A DNA stretch of 64,000 bases from Chungangia koreensis (GCF_042651785.1 NZ_JBHSEC010000019.1:62001-126000); one strand, 5' to 3'; positions 49,400-58,480 are shown, numbered from the stretch's first letter. Notes: generated from the sequence alone by a model not told the origin. Numbers and translations: made by a program.

Positions 49400-49975
49400 T
49401 TATGAAAATACTTTTTGCAGCCATTCCCAGACGAAAAATTTAGGTTTCTCTTTTTCCGCTTGTTGCTCTTCCTTCGGTTCGGGATAACATACATTCGGGA
49501 ATAAAGCGCACCAGAAATTATCCCCTCTTCCACTGCCGATTGTCATTACATACGCATCATAATAATTTTGCGGATATAACGTCGCTCCCAATAGTTTCGG
49601 CGGGAATAATGCCCGCTCCCTTCCAAATGTTACGGTTTCTCCATCAGCTTTCGCAATTGCTGTAGCCTTCTGTAAAAGTTCCTCTTCTATTTCAACTAAA
49701 CTGCTCTGCATATCTTCCGAATTGATCGCCTGAATCAGTAAAGGTTCAATCCCTGTAAGGATTTCTTCCTTCAACTGCTGGTCAACATCTGAATTACTAT
49801 TTGCAATTATACGGAATCTCAATGTATCCTCGTCCACTTCTGCTGCGGAGGACGTCATCCAATCCGGCAAAACATATACTAAACACTGAATGAACAAAAT
49901 CATCAGCACAAATTGTATAAAAGGAATGAAACTCTCTTTCTTTGATTCTCGTTCAATATCGTAATCTACTAACAT
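49400..49975 (-). CDS. spoIIR: Stage II sporulation protein R
   Basis: A 191-residue forespore-produced signalling protein. A TM/signal segment (FIQFVLMILFIQCLVYVLP) is followed by the SpoIIR core (LRFRIIANSNSDVDQQLKEEI, about 63-83) and a C-terminal NYYDAYVMTIGSGRGDNFWCALFPNVC. It acts in the intermembrane space to trigger SpoIIGA processing of pro-sigma-E. The start ATG at 49973-49975 has an AAGGAGG site. It follows prmC, as in B. subtilis. Confidence 0.94.
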   Translation of the reverse strand: MLVDYDIERESKKESFIPFIQFVLMILFIQCLVYVLPDWMTSSAAEVDEDTLRFRIIANSNSDVDQQLKEEILTGIEPLLIQAINSEDMQSSLVEIEEELLQKATAIAKADGETVTFGRERALFPPKLLGATLYPQNYYDAYVMTIGSGRGDNFWCALFPNVCYPEPKEEQQAEKEKPKFFVWEWLQKVFS

Positions 49976-50024
49976 ATCGTTTTCCCTCCTTGCCGACAGT
50001 GTGGACAAGGAGGAACAGGTTTAT

Positions 50025-50879
50025 TCATTTAATTTCACAAAAAACCATTCTATTTTTTCCGTTGATGTCTTGGATGACTTCGACCTGTGCAGCCGGAAAG
50101 GTCCGTTCGAAGAACCCTTTTACCGCTTCCCCTTGACTATACCCGATTTCAACCCCGATGAGTCCCGGTCTGTTCAGTAGCGCTGGCAACTGTTCAGCCA
50201 GCTGCCGGTATAGGATTAACCCTTCCTCTTCTGCAAATAATGCGCTGTGCGGTTCGTGATCCACTACGACATCTGAAAGAGTCTCAGCCTCCTCGTAAGA
50301 AATATATGGAGGATTGGACAGGACGATATCCCATGACTGCCCGGCAAGGGGTTCGTTCAAATTCCCTTTGAGGAAGTCGATGTCAGCCTGTAATTGGTCT
50401 GCATTCTTTCTTGCGGTTTCAATGGCTTCCTCGGAAATATCGGTAGCGGTAACTTTTAGATTTGGTGCCTCCAATTTCATCGTCACCGCGATGGCCCCTG
50501 AACCGGTTCCAATATCGGCCAGTTTCAGACTTCCTCCGTCCGGCCAGATTCGCTTCATTCGATTAAGGGTTTCCAACACGAGTTCTTCGGTTTCCGGGCG
50601 AGGGATAAGGACACTTTCGTCGACCTCAAACTGACGTCCGTAAAACCATTCATATCCAATGATGTACTGGACAGGTTTTCCTTCTATATGCTCTTCCACC
50701 ATGGACCAAAAGGTGCTGAATTTATCCTCCGGCATTTCTTCCCGCATCTCCGATAAGAGTTTAGCATGGGAGTATCCGAGTACGTGCTGCATAAGCAGGC
50801 GGGCAATTCCTTCTTCTCTTCCATGTTCCTGTAAATAAGAAGAAGCCCGTTGAAGGGCCTCGTAAATCTTCTTAGTCAT
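50025..50879 (-). CDS. prmC: Release factor glutamine methyltransferase PrmC
   Basis: A 284-residue SAM-dependent enzyme that methylates the GGQ glutamine of release factors. An N-terminal helical domain is followed by a Rossmann MTase domain with VLIPRPETEELV, LADIGTGSGAIAV (SAM loop, about 113-125), and the catalytic SNPPYIS (about 185-191). The ATG at 50877-50879 overlaps the prfA stop, coupling enzyme to substrate. Confidence 0.96.
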   Translation of the reverse strand: MTKKIYEALQRASSYLQEHGREEGIARLLMQHVLGYSHAKLLSEMREEMPEDKFSTFWSMVEEHIEGKPVQYIIGYEWFYGRQFEVDESVLIPRPETEELVLETLNRMKRIWPDGGSLKLADIGTGSGAIAVTMKLEAPNLKVTATDISEEAIETARKNADQLQADIDFLKGNLNEPLAGQSWDIVLSNPPYISYEEAETLSDVVVDHEPHSALFAEEEGLILYRQLAEQLPALLNRPGLIGVEIGYSQGEAVKGFFERTFPAAQVEVIQDINGKNRMVFCEIK

Positions 50880-51948
50880 TGGCATTCATGCTTTCAAGCT
50901 TTCTCGATTGATCCTCCAAAATCAGAGCATCGATCACTTCATCCAATTTGCCTTCCATGATCTGGTCAAGCTTTTGGATTGTCAGCCCAATACGGTGGTC
51001 TGTCACACGGTTTTGCGGGTAGTTGTAAGTCCGAATCCGCTCTGAACGGTCACCGGTTCCAACCGCGGACTTCCGCTGTGCATCATACTCTGCTCGAGCT
51101 TCTTGCTGGAACTTGTCGTAAACACGGGCACGTAGAATTTTCATCGCCTTTTCACGGTTTTTAATCTGGGATTTTTCATCTTGCATCGAGACCGTAATCC
51201 CCGTCGGCAAGTGGGTCATCCGGACTGCTGACATCGTCGTATTAACGGATTGTCCGCCTGCCCCGGATGAAGCGAACGTGTCTACACGGACATCTTTTTC
51301 ATGGATCTCAATTTCAACTTCTTCCGCTTCCGGAAGAACAGCGACTGTCGACGTCGAAGTGTGAATGCGTCCACCTGATTCCGTTTCCGGTACACGTTGA
51401 ACGCGATGAGCCCCGTTTTCATATTTCATTTTTGAATAGGCATTGGATCCGTTAATCATGAAAATGATTTCCTTAAAGCCTCCCAGGCCAGTCGGGGATG
51501 AATCCATCACATCCACTTTCCAGCCTTGTGTTTCCGCATAGCGGCTGTACATCCTGAACAAATTCCCTGCAAATAGCGCTGCTTCATCCCCGCCAGCAGC
51601 TCCGCGGATTTCCATGATGACGTTTTTATCATCGTTCGGATCCTTCGGAATCAATAAAATCCGAAGACGCTCTTCTAAAATCTCCGCTTGTTCTTCAAGG
51701 CCGCTGATTTCTTCCTTCACCATATCCCGCATATCAGGATCCAGTTTTTCTTCCAACATCGCTTTGGCATCATCAAGCTGGGATTTCACATCCTTATACT
51801 CTCGATACGCTTCCACCGTTTCACGGATATCGGATTGCTCTTTGGAATATTGGTGGAGCTTCTTCGGATCACTTACGATTGTTGGGTCACTCAATAATTC
51901 ATTTAATTTATCATAACGGTCTTCTACCGCCTGTAATCGATCAAACAC
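50872..51948 (-). CDS. prfA: Peptide chain release factor 1
   Basis: A 358-residue factor that reads UAA/UAG stops. The catalytic GGQ lies in SGAGGQSVNTT (about 228-238), and the codon-recognition PxT-type region (RVPETESGGR, about 183-192) is present. An N-terminal helical hairpin occupies about 1-90. GTG start at 51946-51948 with a GAGGTG site. Confidence 0.97.
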   Translation of the reverse strand: MFDRLQAVEDRYDKLNELLSDPTIVSDPKKLHQYSKEQSDIRETVEAYREYKDVKSQLDDAKAMLEEKLDPDMRDMVKEEISGLEEQAEILEERLRILLIPKDPNDDKNVIMEIRGAAGGDEAALFAGNLFRMYSRYAETQGWKVDVMDSSPTGLGGFKEIIFMINGSNAYSKMKYENGAHRVQRVPETESGGRIHTSTSTVAVLPEAEEVEIEIHEKDVRVDTFASSGAGGQSVNTTMSAVRMTHLPTGITVSMQDEKSQIKNREKAMKILRARVYDKFQQEARAEYDAQRKSAVGTGDRSERIRTYNYPQNRVTDHRIGLTIQKLDQIMEGKLDEVIDALILEDQSRKLESMNAND

Positions 51949-52021
51949 GTTTGGTCACCTCGTTTTGAGATTTTCATTCTAATAATGGGGTGCTTCTCTC
52001 CCATTCAACTTAGCTTATTAT

Positions 52022-52052
52022 AATGGAAAAAGAGCGGCTTTAGCCACTCTTT
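52022..52052 (-). terminator. Terminator of tdk
   Basis: AGAGTGGCTAAAGCCGCTCT forms a short stem with a 3-base loop, followed by TTTTCC on the minus strand. Confidence 0.8.
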
Positions 52053-52081
52053 CTATTAACGCATTGAATTTATGTAATGGA

Positions 52082-52699
52082 TCAGCACTCGGATGTAGTG
52101 ACGTCTAACCCGGCTGATACGCCATTTGGCACTTCATGATGATGTCTGCAACGCGGTTCATAAGCTTCTGATGCGCCGACAAGAATAATCGGATCATCGA
52201 ATGCCGCAGGTTCTCCATTAATGAGACGCTGTGTGCGGCTTGCAGGTGAACCACAAACCGTACAAACTGCTTGGAGTTTTGTTACGTGCTCTGCTATAGC
52301 CATCAATTGAGGCATTGGTCCAAAAGGAATCCCGCGGAAATCCTGGTCAAGGCCTGCTACGATGACACGGAATCCGTGATTCGCAAGAGATTGGACTGTA
52401 TCGATAATTCCCTCATCAAAGAATTGGGCTTCATCGATTCCGATGACATCGTATTCATCTGAAACATGCTCCCAGATGTCCTGAGAAGTTGCAATCGGAT
52501 TGGCAATGACGGTTGTTCCGTTATGGCTCACAACAGCTTCTTCACTATAACGGTTATCAATGGCAGGTTTAAACACTGCGATTTTTTGCTTAGCGAACTG
52601 GGCACGGCGGACACGACGAATCAATTCCTCCGATTTTCCGGAGAACATGCTTCCGCAAATAACCTCAATCCAGCCTTTCTGAGACGACGTTACGTACAT
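52082..52699 (-). CDS. tdk: Thymidine kinase
   Basis: A 205-residue salvage enzyme phosphorylating thymidine/deoxyuridine. Walker A is CGSMFSGKSEEL (about 15-26), then GIDEAQFFD and ADLDQDF-type GLDQDFRGIPFG. Zinc ligands are in CTVCGSPA and PRCRHHHE. The start ATG at 52697-52699 has an AAAGGAG site; a long upstream in-frame extension is not coding-like. Its terminator is at 52022-52052. Confidence 0.96.
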   Translation of the reverse strand: MYVTSSQKGWIEVICGSMFSGKSEELIRRVRRAQFAKQKIAVFKPAIDNRYSEEAVVSHNGTTVIANPIATSQDIWEHVSDEYDVIGIDEAQFFDEGIIDTVQSLANHGFRVIVAGLDQDFRGIPFGPMPQLMAIAEHVTKLQAVCTVCGSPASRTQRLINGEPAAFDDPIILVGASEAYEPRCRHHHEVPNGVSAGLDVTTSEC

Positions 52700-52860
52700 G
52701 GTGAAACTCCTTTCAAATAACAACAACTGTTTTCTATCATAGCCGATATTTTGTGAGATTTCCTGTCTTTTATTTGGAAGGAAAATGTGGTAAAGGGGTA
52801 GATTCTTTTTAGGAGTACCCATTTAAATAATCGGGCAAACGTTGATTTTTGGATTGGAAA

Positions 52861-52893
52861 TAAAACACCCGATCCGGAAATGGATCGGGTGTC
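52861..52893 (-). terminator. Terminator of rpmE
   Basis: ACACCCGATCC (52865-52875) and GGATCGGGTGT (52882-52892) form an 11-bp perfect stem, followed by TTTATTT on the minus strand. Confidence 0.9.
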
Positions 52894-52906
52894 GGGATTG
52901 CATGTA

Positions 52907-53122
52907 TTATTTTACTTCTTCTTCTTTAAGACCGTATTTTTTGTTGAAGCGATCCACACGGCCATCAGCAGCAGCAAACTTTTGACGTCCAGTGTAGAAT
53001 GGATGGCATTCGTTGCAAAGCTCGACACGGATGTCTTCTTTAACAGAGCCTGTTTCGAATGTGTTCCCACATGAACATGTTACAGTTGCTACTTTGTAAT
53101 TTGGATGAATTCCTGCTTTCAT
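52907..53122 (-). CDS. rpmE: 50S ribosomal protein L31 (zinc type)
   Basis: A 71-residue ribosomal protein. Zinc-binding Cys-16, Cys-18, Cys-36 and Cys-39 are all present (TCSCGNTF and LCNECHPFYTG), so this is the zinc-containing RpmE, not the Cys-less zinc-starvation paralogue. The start ATG at 53120-53122 has a GAGGAG site. It is transcribed alone from the promoter at 53235-53263, with a structured leader. Confidence 0.96.
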   Translation of the reverse strand: MKAGIHPNYKVATVTCSCGNTFETGSVKEDIRVELCNECHPFYTGRQKFAAADGRVDRFNKKYGLKEEEVK

Positions 53123-53234
53123 CTCATACACTCCTCTCGCCCTGATCCATCTGGAACAGAGTATTATTAGGGACTGATGCCTTACACGGCCCGTGTGTGT
53201 CAGCCGAATATGCACAGTTAAAGTTACCTGAATT
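53123..53234 (-). ncRNA. rpmE leader with stem-loop, candidate L31 leader
   Basis: The 110-base leader contains a long imperfect stem (CTGACACACACGGG with CCGTGTAAGGCATCAG, roughly 53172-53202 on the plus strand). Autogenous L31 leader motifs are known in Firmicutes. The structure here fits in place and size, but I cannot confirm its identity. Confidence 0.4.
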
Positions 53235-53263
53235 AGTATAACAAATTATACTGTGTGATGCAA
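53235..53263 (-). promoter_or_regulatory. Sigma-A promoter of rpmE
   Basis: TTGCAT (53263-53258) and TATACT (53240-53235) on the minus strand are separated by exactly 17 bases. Confidence 0.7.
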
Positions 53264-53465
53264 GTAGTTTACTTAGAGACTTTGTGAGGTGTTATTCGAA
53301 TAGTTTCTAAGACTGGTATCGGTCATATATACTGATAACCATAAACTACTATACCATAAAAAGGGAATAAAACCCAAGTAATTAGTTGTGTACGGAATGA
53401 CGGTTAATGAGTCGATGCCTGTTTACACCTATCGATTTTATTATGTTAATAGTAACTGAAAATCG
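53264..53465. other. Intergenic region between rpmE promoter and 20-bp repeats
   Basis: An A/T-rich stretch of about 200 bases with no open frame or clear signal. Confidence 0.4.
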
Positions 53466-53903
53466 TAATCGGTAATATATCTCTATAATCGGTTATATAT
53501 TTGGGTAATCGGTAATATATCCGGATAATCGGTAATAAGTGTCCCATAATCGGTAATAAAACCACTTAATCGGTAATAAATAAATTGGCTGGTGATCCAG
53601 TCGATTTATTTTAAACAACTGTCGTTTGTCGTAACCTCAATTCGGTAATCGGTTATATATTTGGATAATCGGTAATATATCCGGATAATCGGTAATAAGT
53701 GTCCCATAATCGGTAATAAAACCACTTAATCGGTAATAAATAAATTAGCTGCTGATCCAGTCGATTTATTTTAAACAACTGTCGTTTATAGTAACCTCAA
53801 TTCGGTAATCGGTTATATTTCTCTATAATCGGTTATATATTTCCACAATCGGTTATAAACTCGGATAATCGGTTATAAAACTAAATAATCGGTTATAACA
53901 CCT
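53466..53903. repeat. 20-bp repeat array (TAATCGGTWATA) with 160-bp higher-order repeat
   Basis: Sixteen copies of a unit that starts TAATCGGTAATA or TAATCGGTTATA and is 20 bp long (21 once per block). Copies start at 53466, 53486, 53506, 53526, 53547, 53567; 53646, 53666, 53686, 53707, 53727; and 53806, 53826, 53846, 53866, 53886. Blocks are separated by two nearly identical ~65-bp spacers. Each spacer contains an AATAAAT...ATTTATT inverted repeat around CCAG. The offset between blocks is 160 bp with few changes. It fills most of the gap between rpmE and rho, starting just outside the rho terminator. No gene is encoded. Confidence 0.92.
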
Positions 53904-53912
53904 TTTCAACTT

Positions 53913-53952
53913 ACAAAAAACAAGCCCGGTTTCAATATCCGCCGGGCTTGTT
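53913..53952 (-). terminator. Terminator of rho
   Basis: AACAAGCCCGG (53919-53929) and CCGGGCTTGTT (53942-53952) form an 11-bp perfect stem, followed by TTTTTTG on the minus strand. Confidence 0.9.
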
Positions 53953-53957
53953 TCTAT

Positions 53958-55244
53958 TTAGAGAAGACCTTTCCCATTACGATGGGCTTTCATCTCTTCA
54001 TTTAACATATTAAAGAATTCTTCGTTTGTTTTTGTTTGGCGAAGCTTTTTCATGAAGCGCTCTGTAAAGTCTGGTGAGTCAGAGAAGGTTTTGCGGATGG
54101 CCCACAGTTTTTCAAGCTGATCCGGTTCCAAAAGTAGTTCTTCTTTCCGCGTTCCTGAACGACGGATATCAAGTGCTGGGAAGATCCGACGTTCGGCAAG
54201 TTGGCGGTCAAGATGAAGTTCTAAGTTCCCTGTACCTTTAAATTCTTCGTAGATGACTTCGTCCATACGTGAACCAGTGTCTACAAGAGCGGTTGCCAAG
54301 ATGGTCAAGCTTCCGCCTTCCTCGATGTTACGAGCAGCTCCAAAGAACCGTTTTGGGCGGTGGAATGCAGCTGGATCGATACCGCCGGATAGTGTACGGC
54401 CGCTTGGCGGGATGACAAGGTTGTATGCACGGGCCAAACGCGTAATGGAATCCATCAGGATAATGACATCCCGTTTATGTTCAACGAGTCGCATGGCTCG
54501 CTCTAAAACTAATTCCGCCACTTTTACGTGGTTTTCCGGCACTTCATCAAATGTAGAGCTGACAACGTCTGCGTCTACTGAACGCTCAATGTCCGTTACT
54601 TCCTCTGGGCGTTCATCGATTAGCAGGACAATTAGTTCTGCTTCGGGATAGCTCGTTGTGATGGCATTGGCAATTTCCTTCAAAAGTAGCGTTTTCCCGG
54701 CTTTCGGAGGTGCAACGATCAGTCCACGTTGACCGAAGCCGACTGGTGCCACGAGGTCCATAATCCGGGTAGAAAGTTTTTGAGGAGTTGTCTCAAGTTT
54801 GATTTGACGGTCAGGGTAAAGTGGCGTCAATGCAGGGAAATGAACGCGCTCTTTTGCTGTTTCCGGGTCTTCTCCGTTTACTGCTTCTACTTGAAGAAGT
54901 CCATAATATCGCTCATTTTCCTTTGGCGGACGTACTTTTCCGGTTACCCGATCACCATTCCGCAGATCGAAGCGTCGGATTTGGGAAGCGGAAATATAAA
55001 TATCCTCTGAGCTTGGTGAATAATTGATTGGGCGCAGGAAACCGAATCCTTCTGACTGGATAATCTCCAATACGCCTTCCATGAAGAAATAGCCCTCTTG
55101 CTCCGCGCGTACTTTTAAGATTGCAAATATCAGTTCTTTTTTTGTTAGTTTGCTATAATAGGAAATTTTCAAATTCCGCGCAAGCGCATAGAGCTCCTTG
55201 AGCGTCATATTTTCCAATTCTGCAATTGTCAATGTCTGTGACAT
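53958..55244 (-). CDS. rho: Transcription termination factor Rho
   Basis: A 428-residue hexameric RNA helicase. An N-terminal Rho domain (TLKELYALARNLKISYYSKLTKKELIFAIL) and a cold-shock-like RNA-binding domain (EGFGFLR, about 60-130) precede the ATPase core. The core has Walker A IVAPPKAGKTLL (about 175-186), Walker B VIILMDSITRLARAYN and the R/Q loop regions. No lineage-specific insertion is seen. ATG at 55242-55244 with an AGTGGTG site. Confidence 0.96.
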   Translation of the reverse strand: MSQTLTIAELENMTLKELYALARNLKISYYSKLTKKELIFAILKVRAEQEGYFFMEGVLEIIQSEGFGFLRPINYSPSSEDIYISASQIRRFDLRNGDRVTGKVRPPKENERYYGLLQVEAVNGEDPETAKERVHFPALTPLYPDRQIKLETTPQKLSTRIMDLVAPVGFGQRGLIVAPPKAGKTLLLKEIANAITTSYPEAELIVLLIDERPEEVTDIERSVDADVVSSTFDEVPENHVKVAELVLERAMRLVEHKRDVIILMDSITRLARAYNLVIPPSGRTLSGGIDPAAFHRPKRFFGAARNIEEGGSLTILATALVDTGSRMDEVIYEEFKGTGNLELHLDRQLAERRIFPALDIRRSGTRKEELLLEPDQLEKLWAIRKTFSDSPDFTERFMKKLRQTKTNEEFFNMLNEEMKAHRNGKGLL

Positions 55245-55347
55245 TTGGAAACACCACTCTTTTTTATTTTGTTGTAATGATGGTCAATTTTTTGGGGAAG
55301 GATTTTGTCTACTAGTTGTTGATGAGAAGAAGTGTGCGGGTTACCGC

Positions 55348-55387
55348 AGGGATTTCCCCCGTCATGTAACGGCATGACGGGATCCCT
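55348..55387 (-). other. Two-part stem-loop between glpX and rho
   Basis: CCCGTCATG/CATGACGGG (9 bp, 55358-55366 with 55373-55381) is extended by AGGGAT/ATCCCT (55348-55353 with 55382-55387). It lies between the glpX stop and rho, without a U-run. It could terminate glpX weakly or structure the rho leader; rho is known to be autoregulated in other bacteria. Inference. Confidence 0.65.
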
Positions 55388-55402
55388 CTAATCAAAGACC
55401 GA

Positions 55403-56368
55403 TTAGTCCTCCATAACAAAGTGAGGTTTTTTCTTTAAGCTATGGCGTCCTTCGACGAAGCGGACCGTTCCGGATTTTGCACGCATAACAAGTGAATGTG
55501 TCAAACCGAACGTCCCCTTGAATTGGACACCGGAAAGAAGTTCTCCGTCCGTAACGCCAGTTGCTGCGAAGATACAGTCATCGCCTTTCACAAGGTCTTC
55601 CATGCGAAGAATACGATTGACGTCCAATCCCATTTTAATACAGCGTTCTGCTTCAGCGTCATTGGAAGGTAACAGTTTACCAATCAATTCTCCGCCTAAA
55701 CATTTGAGACCTACTGCAGCGATGACCCCTTCAGGTGCACCGCCTGAACCAAACAGGATATCGACACCCGTTTTGTCGAATGCCGTATTGATGGCACCCG
55801 CTACGTCTCCATCATTAATGAGTTTAATGCGAGCGCCTGCTTCGCGAATTTGTTGGATGATGTGTTCGTGACGGGGGCGGTTCAACACAGTTGCCACAAC
55901 GTCCTCGATATCCTTATTCTTCGCTCTTGCTACTGCTCGGAGATTATCAATGACAGGAGCATCGATATCAACTTGTCCGACCGCTTCAGGTCCTACTGCG
56001 ATTTTCTCCATATACATATCAGGTGCATGCAATAAATTACCCCGATCTGCTATCGCTAAAACTGCTAAAGCGTTCCAGCCGCCGGATGCAACAATATTTG
56101 TACCTTCTAATGGATCCACGGCTACGTCAACTGCCGGTCCGTGGCCCGTTCCTAATTCTTCTCCAATATATAGCATCGGTGCTTCGTCCATTTCACCTTC
56201 ACCGATTACAACGACACCTTGCATCGGAATCGTGTCGAACACCGTACGCATCGCTGTTGTCGCTGCGTCATCGGCTTCGTTTTTCAGTCCTCTTCCCATC
56301 CATCTGGCTGAGGAGATCGCTGCCGCCTCCGTTACCCGTACTAATTCCATTGATAAACTGCGTTCCAT
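55403..56368 (-). CDS. glpX: Fructose-1,6-bisphosphatase class II (GlpX)
   Basis: A 321-residue metal-dependent phosphatase of gluconeogenesis. VVVIGEGEMDEAPMLYIGE (about 54-72) and AVDPLEGTN (about 83-91) are the metal-binding motifs; GSGGAPEGVIAAVG is also diagnostic. The start ATG at 56366-56368 has a GGAGG site. It lies between murA2 and rho as ywjI does in B. subtilis. Confidence 0.95.
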   Translation of the reverse strand: MERSLSMELVRVTEAAAISSARWMGRGLKNEADDAATTAMRTVFDTIPMQGVVVIGEGEMDEAPMLYIGEELGTGHGPAVDVAVDPLEGTNIVASGGWNALAVLAIADRGNLLHAPDMYMEKIAVGPEAVGQVDIDAPVIDNLRAVARAKNKDIEDVVATVLNRPRHEHIIQQIREAGARIKLINDGDVAGAINTAFDKTGVDILFGSGGAPEGVIAAVGLKCLGGELIGKLLPSNDAEAERCIKMGLDVNRILRMEDLVKGDDCIFAATGVTDGELLSGVQFKGTFGLTHSLVMRAKSGTVRFVEGRHSLKKKPHFVMED

Positions 56369-56428
56369 TGCCGTTGTTCCTCCGTTCGCTTGTCTGTCCT
56401 TAAAACCATTTTTCATTGTAGCATAACT

Positions 56429-57736
56429 TTAATCGTTGCGTTTCGTAGATCTTTCGGAATCCTCTTTGGAAGATGTAGGGTCCGGCACCACTTCTTTACG
56501 GATTTCAGCCCCAATTCCCCTCATTTTTTCGATCAGATCACTGTAACCGCGTTCAATATGTTGGATTTCTTGGACTTCCGTTTCACCTTCTGCAATAAGA
56601 CCTGCAAGAACAAGTGCTGCACCCGCACGGAGATCGGACGCACGTACTGTAGCCGCTTGGAGTGTGGCCGGTCCGGAAATGATGGCCGTCTGCCCCTCCA
56701 CTCTAGCGCCCGCGTTCATTCTGCGGAGCTCGTCTATATGCTTAAATCGCGCACTATAAATCGTATCTGATATGACAGATGAACCAGCAGCTTGTGTAAG
56801 CAATACAGAGAAAGGTTGCTGAAGATCGGTTGGGAATCCTGGATACACCAAGGTTTTGACATCCACCGATTGAAGGGTAGGCGCTTTCGGAATGAAAATA
56901 CGCTCCTCTTCCTCCACGACCGTCACACCCATTTCACGAAGCTTTGCGGTGAGAGCTTCTACGTGGAATGGAATAACATTGTCGATGGTCATTCCATCAC
57001 CTGCTAAAGCAGCCGCAATCATGAAAGTACCTGCTTCGATCCGGTCAGGAATGATGGTATGGTTTGTGCCATGGAGTTTTTCAACTCCGTCAATCCGAAT
57101 GATGTTGGTTCCGGCACCTTTGATGTTTGCCCCCATATTGGACAGCAATGTTGCTACATCAATGATTTCCGGTTCCTTTGCAGCATTCTCGATAATCGTC
57201 CGGCCTTTTGCCAATACAGCAGCCAGCATGATATTGATGGTGGCACCTACGCTGGCAACGTCCAGGTAAATTTTAGCACCGCGAAGTTCTTCAGCTCTGA
57301 GATAAATCGCTCCGTGTTCATTTGTCACCTTCGCACCGAGCGCTTCAAATCCTTTAATATGTTGGTCAATCGGGCGAGGCCCTAAGAAACAACCTCCTGG
57401 CAGACCGATGGCAGCCTTTTTGAAACGCCCAAGCATGGCACCCATTAAATAATAGGAAGCACGCAGCTTTTTCACATTCCCATTGGGTAAGGGAATATCG
57501 ATCATCGGTCTCGGGTCAATCGTCATGGTGCCGTTTTCGAAAGAGACGTCACCGCCGATTTCTTCTAAAAGTGCTTTCAACGTCCAAACATCTAAGATTT
57601 CCGGGAGTCCTTCGATTGTAACAGGGGAATCGGCAAGAATGGAGGCGGGAATGAGAGCGACAGCGCTATTTTTCGCGCCGCTCACTTTGATAGTTCCTTG
57701 TAGCCTCTTACCGCCGGTTATTTTATAAACTTCCAT
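56429..57736 (-). CDS. murA2: UDP-N-acetylglucosamine 1-carboxyvinyltransferase, second copy
   Basis: A 435-residue paralogue of the MurA at 29353-30651 with the active-site PGGCFLGPRPIDQH, KNSAVALIPASILADSP and DLRAGAALVLAGLIAEG. It corresponds by position to MurZ/MurAB of B. subtilis, between the transaldolase and glpX. The C-terminal 25 residues are a charged, Ser/Lys-rich tail (PTSSKEDSERSTK) not seen in the first copy. Start ATG at 57734-57736 with a GAAGGAG site. Confidence 0.94.
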   Translation of the reverse strand: MEVYKITGGKRLQGTIKVSGAKNSAVALIPASILADSPVTIEGLPEILDVWTLKALLEEIGGDVSFENGTMTIDPRPMIDIPLPNGNVKKLRASYYLMGAMLGRFKKAAIGLPGGCFLGPRPIDQHIKGFEALGAKVTNEHGAIYLRAEELRGAKIYLDVASVGATINIMLAAVLAKGRTIIENAAKEPEIIDVATLLSNMGANIKGAGTNIIRIDGVEKLHGTNHTIIPDRIEAGTFMIAAALAGDGMTIDNVIPFHVEALTAKLREMGVTVVEEEERIFIPKAPTLQSVDVKTLVYPGFPTDLQQPFSVLLTQAAGSSVISDTIYSARFKHIDELRRMNAGARVEGQTAIISGPATLQAATVRASDLRAGAALVLAGLIAEGETEVQEIQHIERGYSDLIEKMRGIGAEIRKEVVPDPTSSKEDSERSTKRND

Positions 57737-57801
57737 AGGGATAAGATTCTCCTTCTCTTAGAACGGAAGAGTCACGATCTAAGATCATGCCTTTAGTTCA
57801 A

Positions 57802-58455
57802 TTACAATTCGCTGTTGTTGCGATTGTTCCAGTCTTTTAAAAACCCTTCAATTCCTTTGTCTGTCAGTGGATGGTTAAATAACATTTTCAATACTTTGAA
57901 TGGCGTTGTCGAGATATCAGCTCCACTTAATGCTGCATCTGTAATATGCTGCGGGTGTCGGATGGAAGCTGCGATGATTTCCGTTTTAATATCGTGAATC
58001 GTGAAGATATCTGCAATTGTGCGGATCAGTTCCATGCCATCTTGGCCGATATCGTCGAGACGACCTAAGAATGGAGAAACATATGTCGCACCAGCACGTG
58101 CAGCAAGCAACGCCTGGTTCGCACTGAAGATCAACGTGACATTCGTTTTGATTCCTTCTTTTGCAAATGTGGAACAAGCTTTCAAACCTTCTGGAGTCAT
58201 TGGGAGCTTAACCGTAATATTTGGGGCAATTGCTGCAAGTTCGCGTCCTTCTTTGATCATCCCTTCAGCATCGAGCGCAATCACTTCTGCGCTGACTGAA
58301 CCATCCACTAATTCGGTAATCTCACGAAGGCGGTCATGGAATGAAATATTCTCTTTCGCCACAAGGGATGGATTCGTCGTTACTCCGGAAATAATGCCCC
58401 AGGAGTGTGCTTCTTTAATCTCTTCAAAATTAGCTGTATCAATGAAAAACTTCAT
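57802..58455 (-). CDS. tal: Transaldolase (small, MipB/TalC type)
   Basis: A 217-residue transaldolase-family aldolase. MKFFIDTANFEEIKEA, VTTNPSLVAKE, and the Schiff-base Lys in NITVKLPMTPEGLKA (about residue 83) are intact. The length places it in the small type-3 (YwjH) group, with transaldolase or fructose-6-phosphate aldolase activity; sequence alone does not separate these. It is between fbaA and murA2 as in B. subtilis. Confidence 0.92.
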   Translation of the reverse strand: MKFFIDTANFEEIKEAHSWGIISGVTTNPSLVAKENISFHDRLREITELVDGSVSAEVIALDAEGMIKEGRELAAIAPNITVKLPMTPEGLKACSTFAKEGIKTNVTLIFSANQALLAARAGATYVSPFLGRLDDIGQDGMELIRTIADIFTIHDIKTEIIAASIRHPQHITDAALSGADISTTPFKVLKMLFNHPLTDKGIEGFLKDWNNRNNSEL

Positions 58456-58480
58456 TCGTTTTGCCTCCTGTATAATGGAA

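Noticed and set aside
53466..53903. CRISPR array
   Set aside because: The unit is only 20 bp with a 12-bp core and 8 bp of variable sequence, the spacers between blocks are identical rather than unique, and no cas genes are nearby.
55388..55409. TAATCGGT at the glpX stop codon as another copy of the 20-bp repeat
   Set aside because: A single 8-base match with no further units at 20-bp spacing; it is part of the last codons of glpX.
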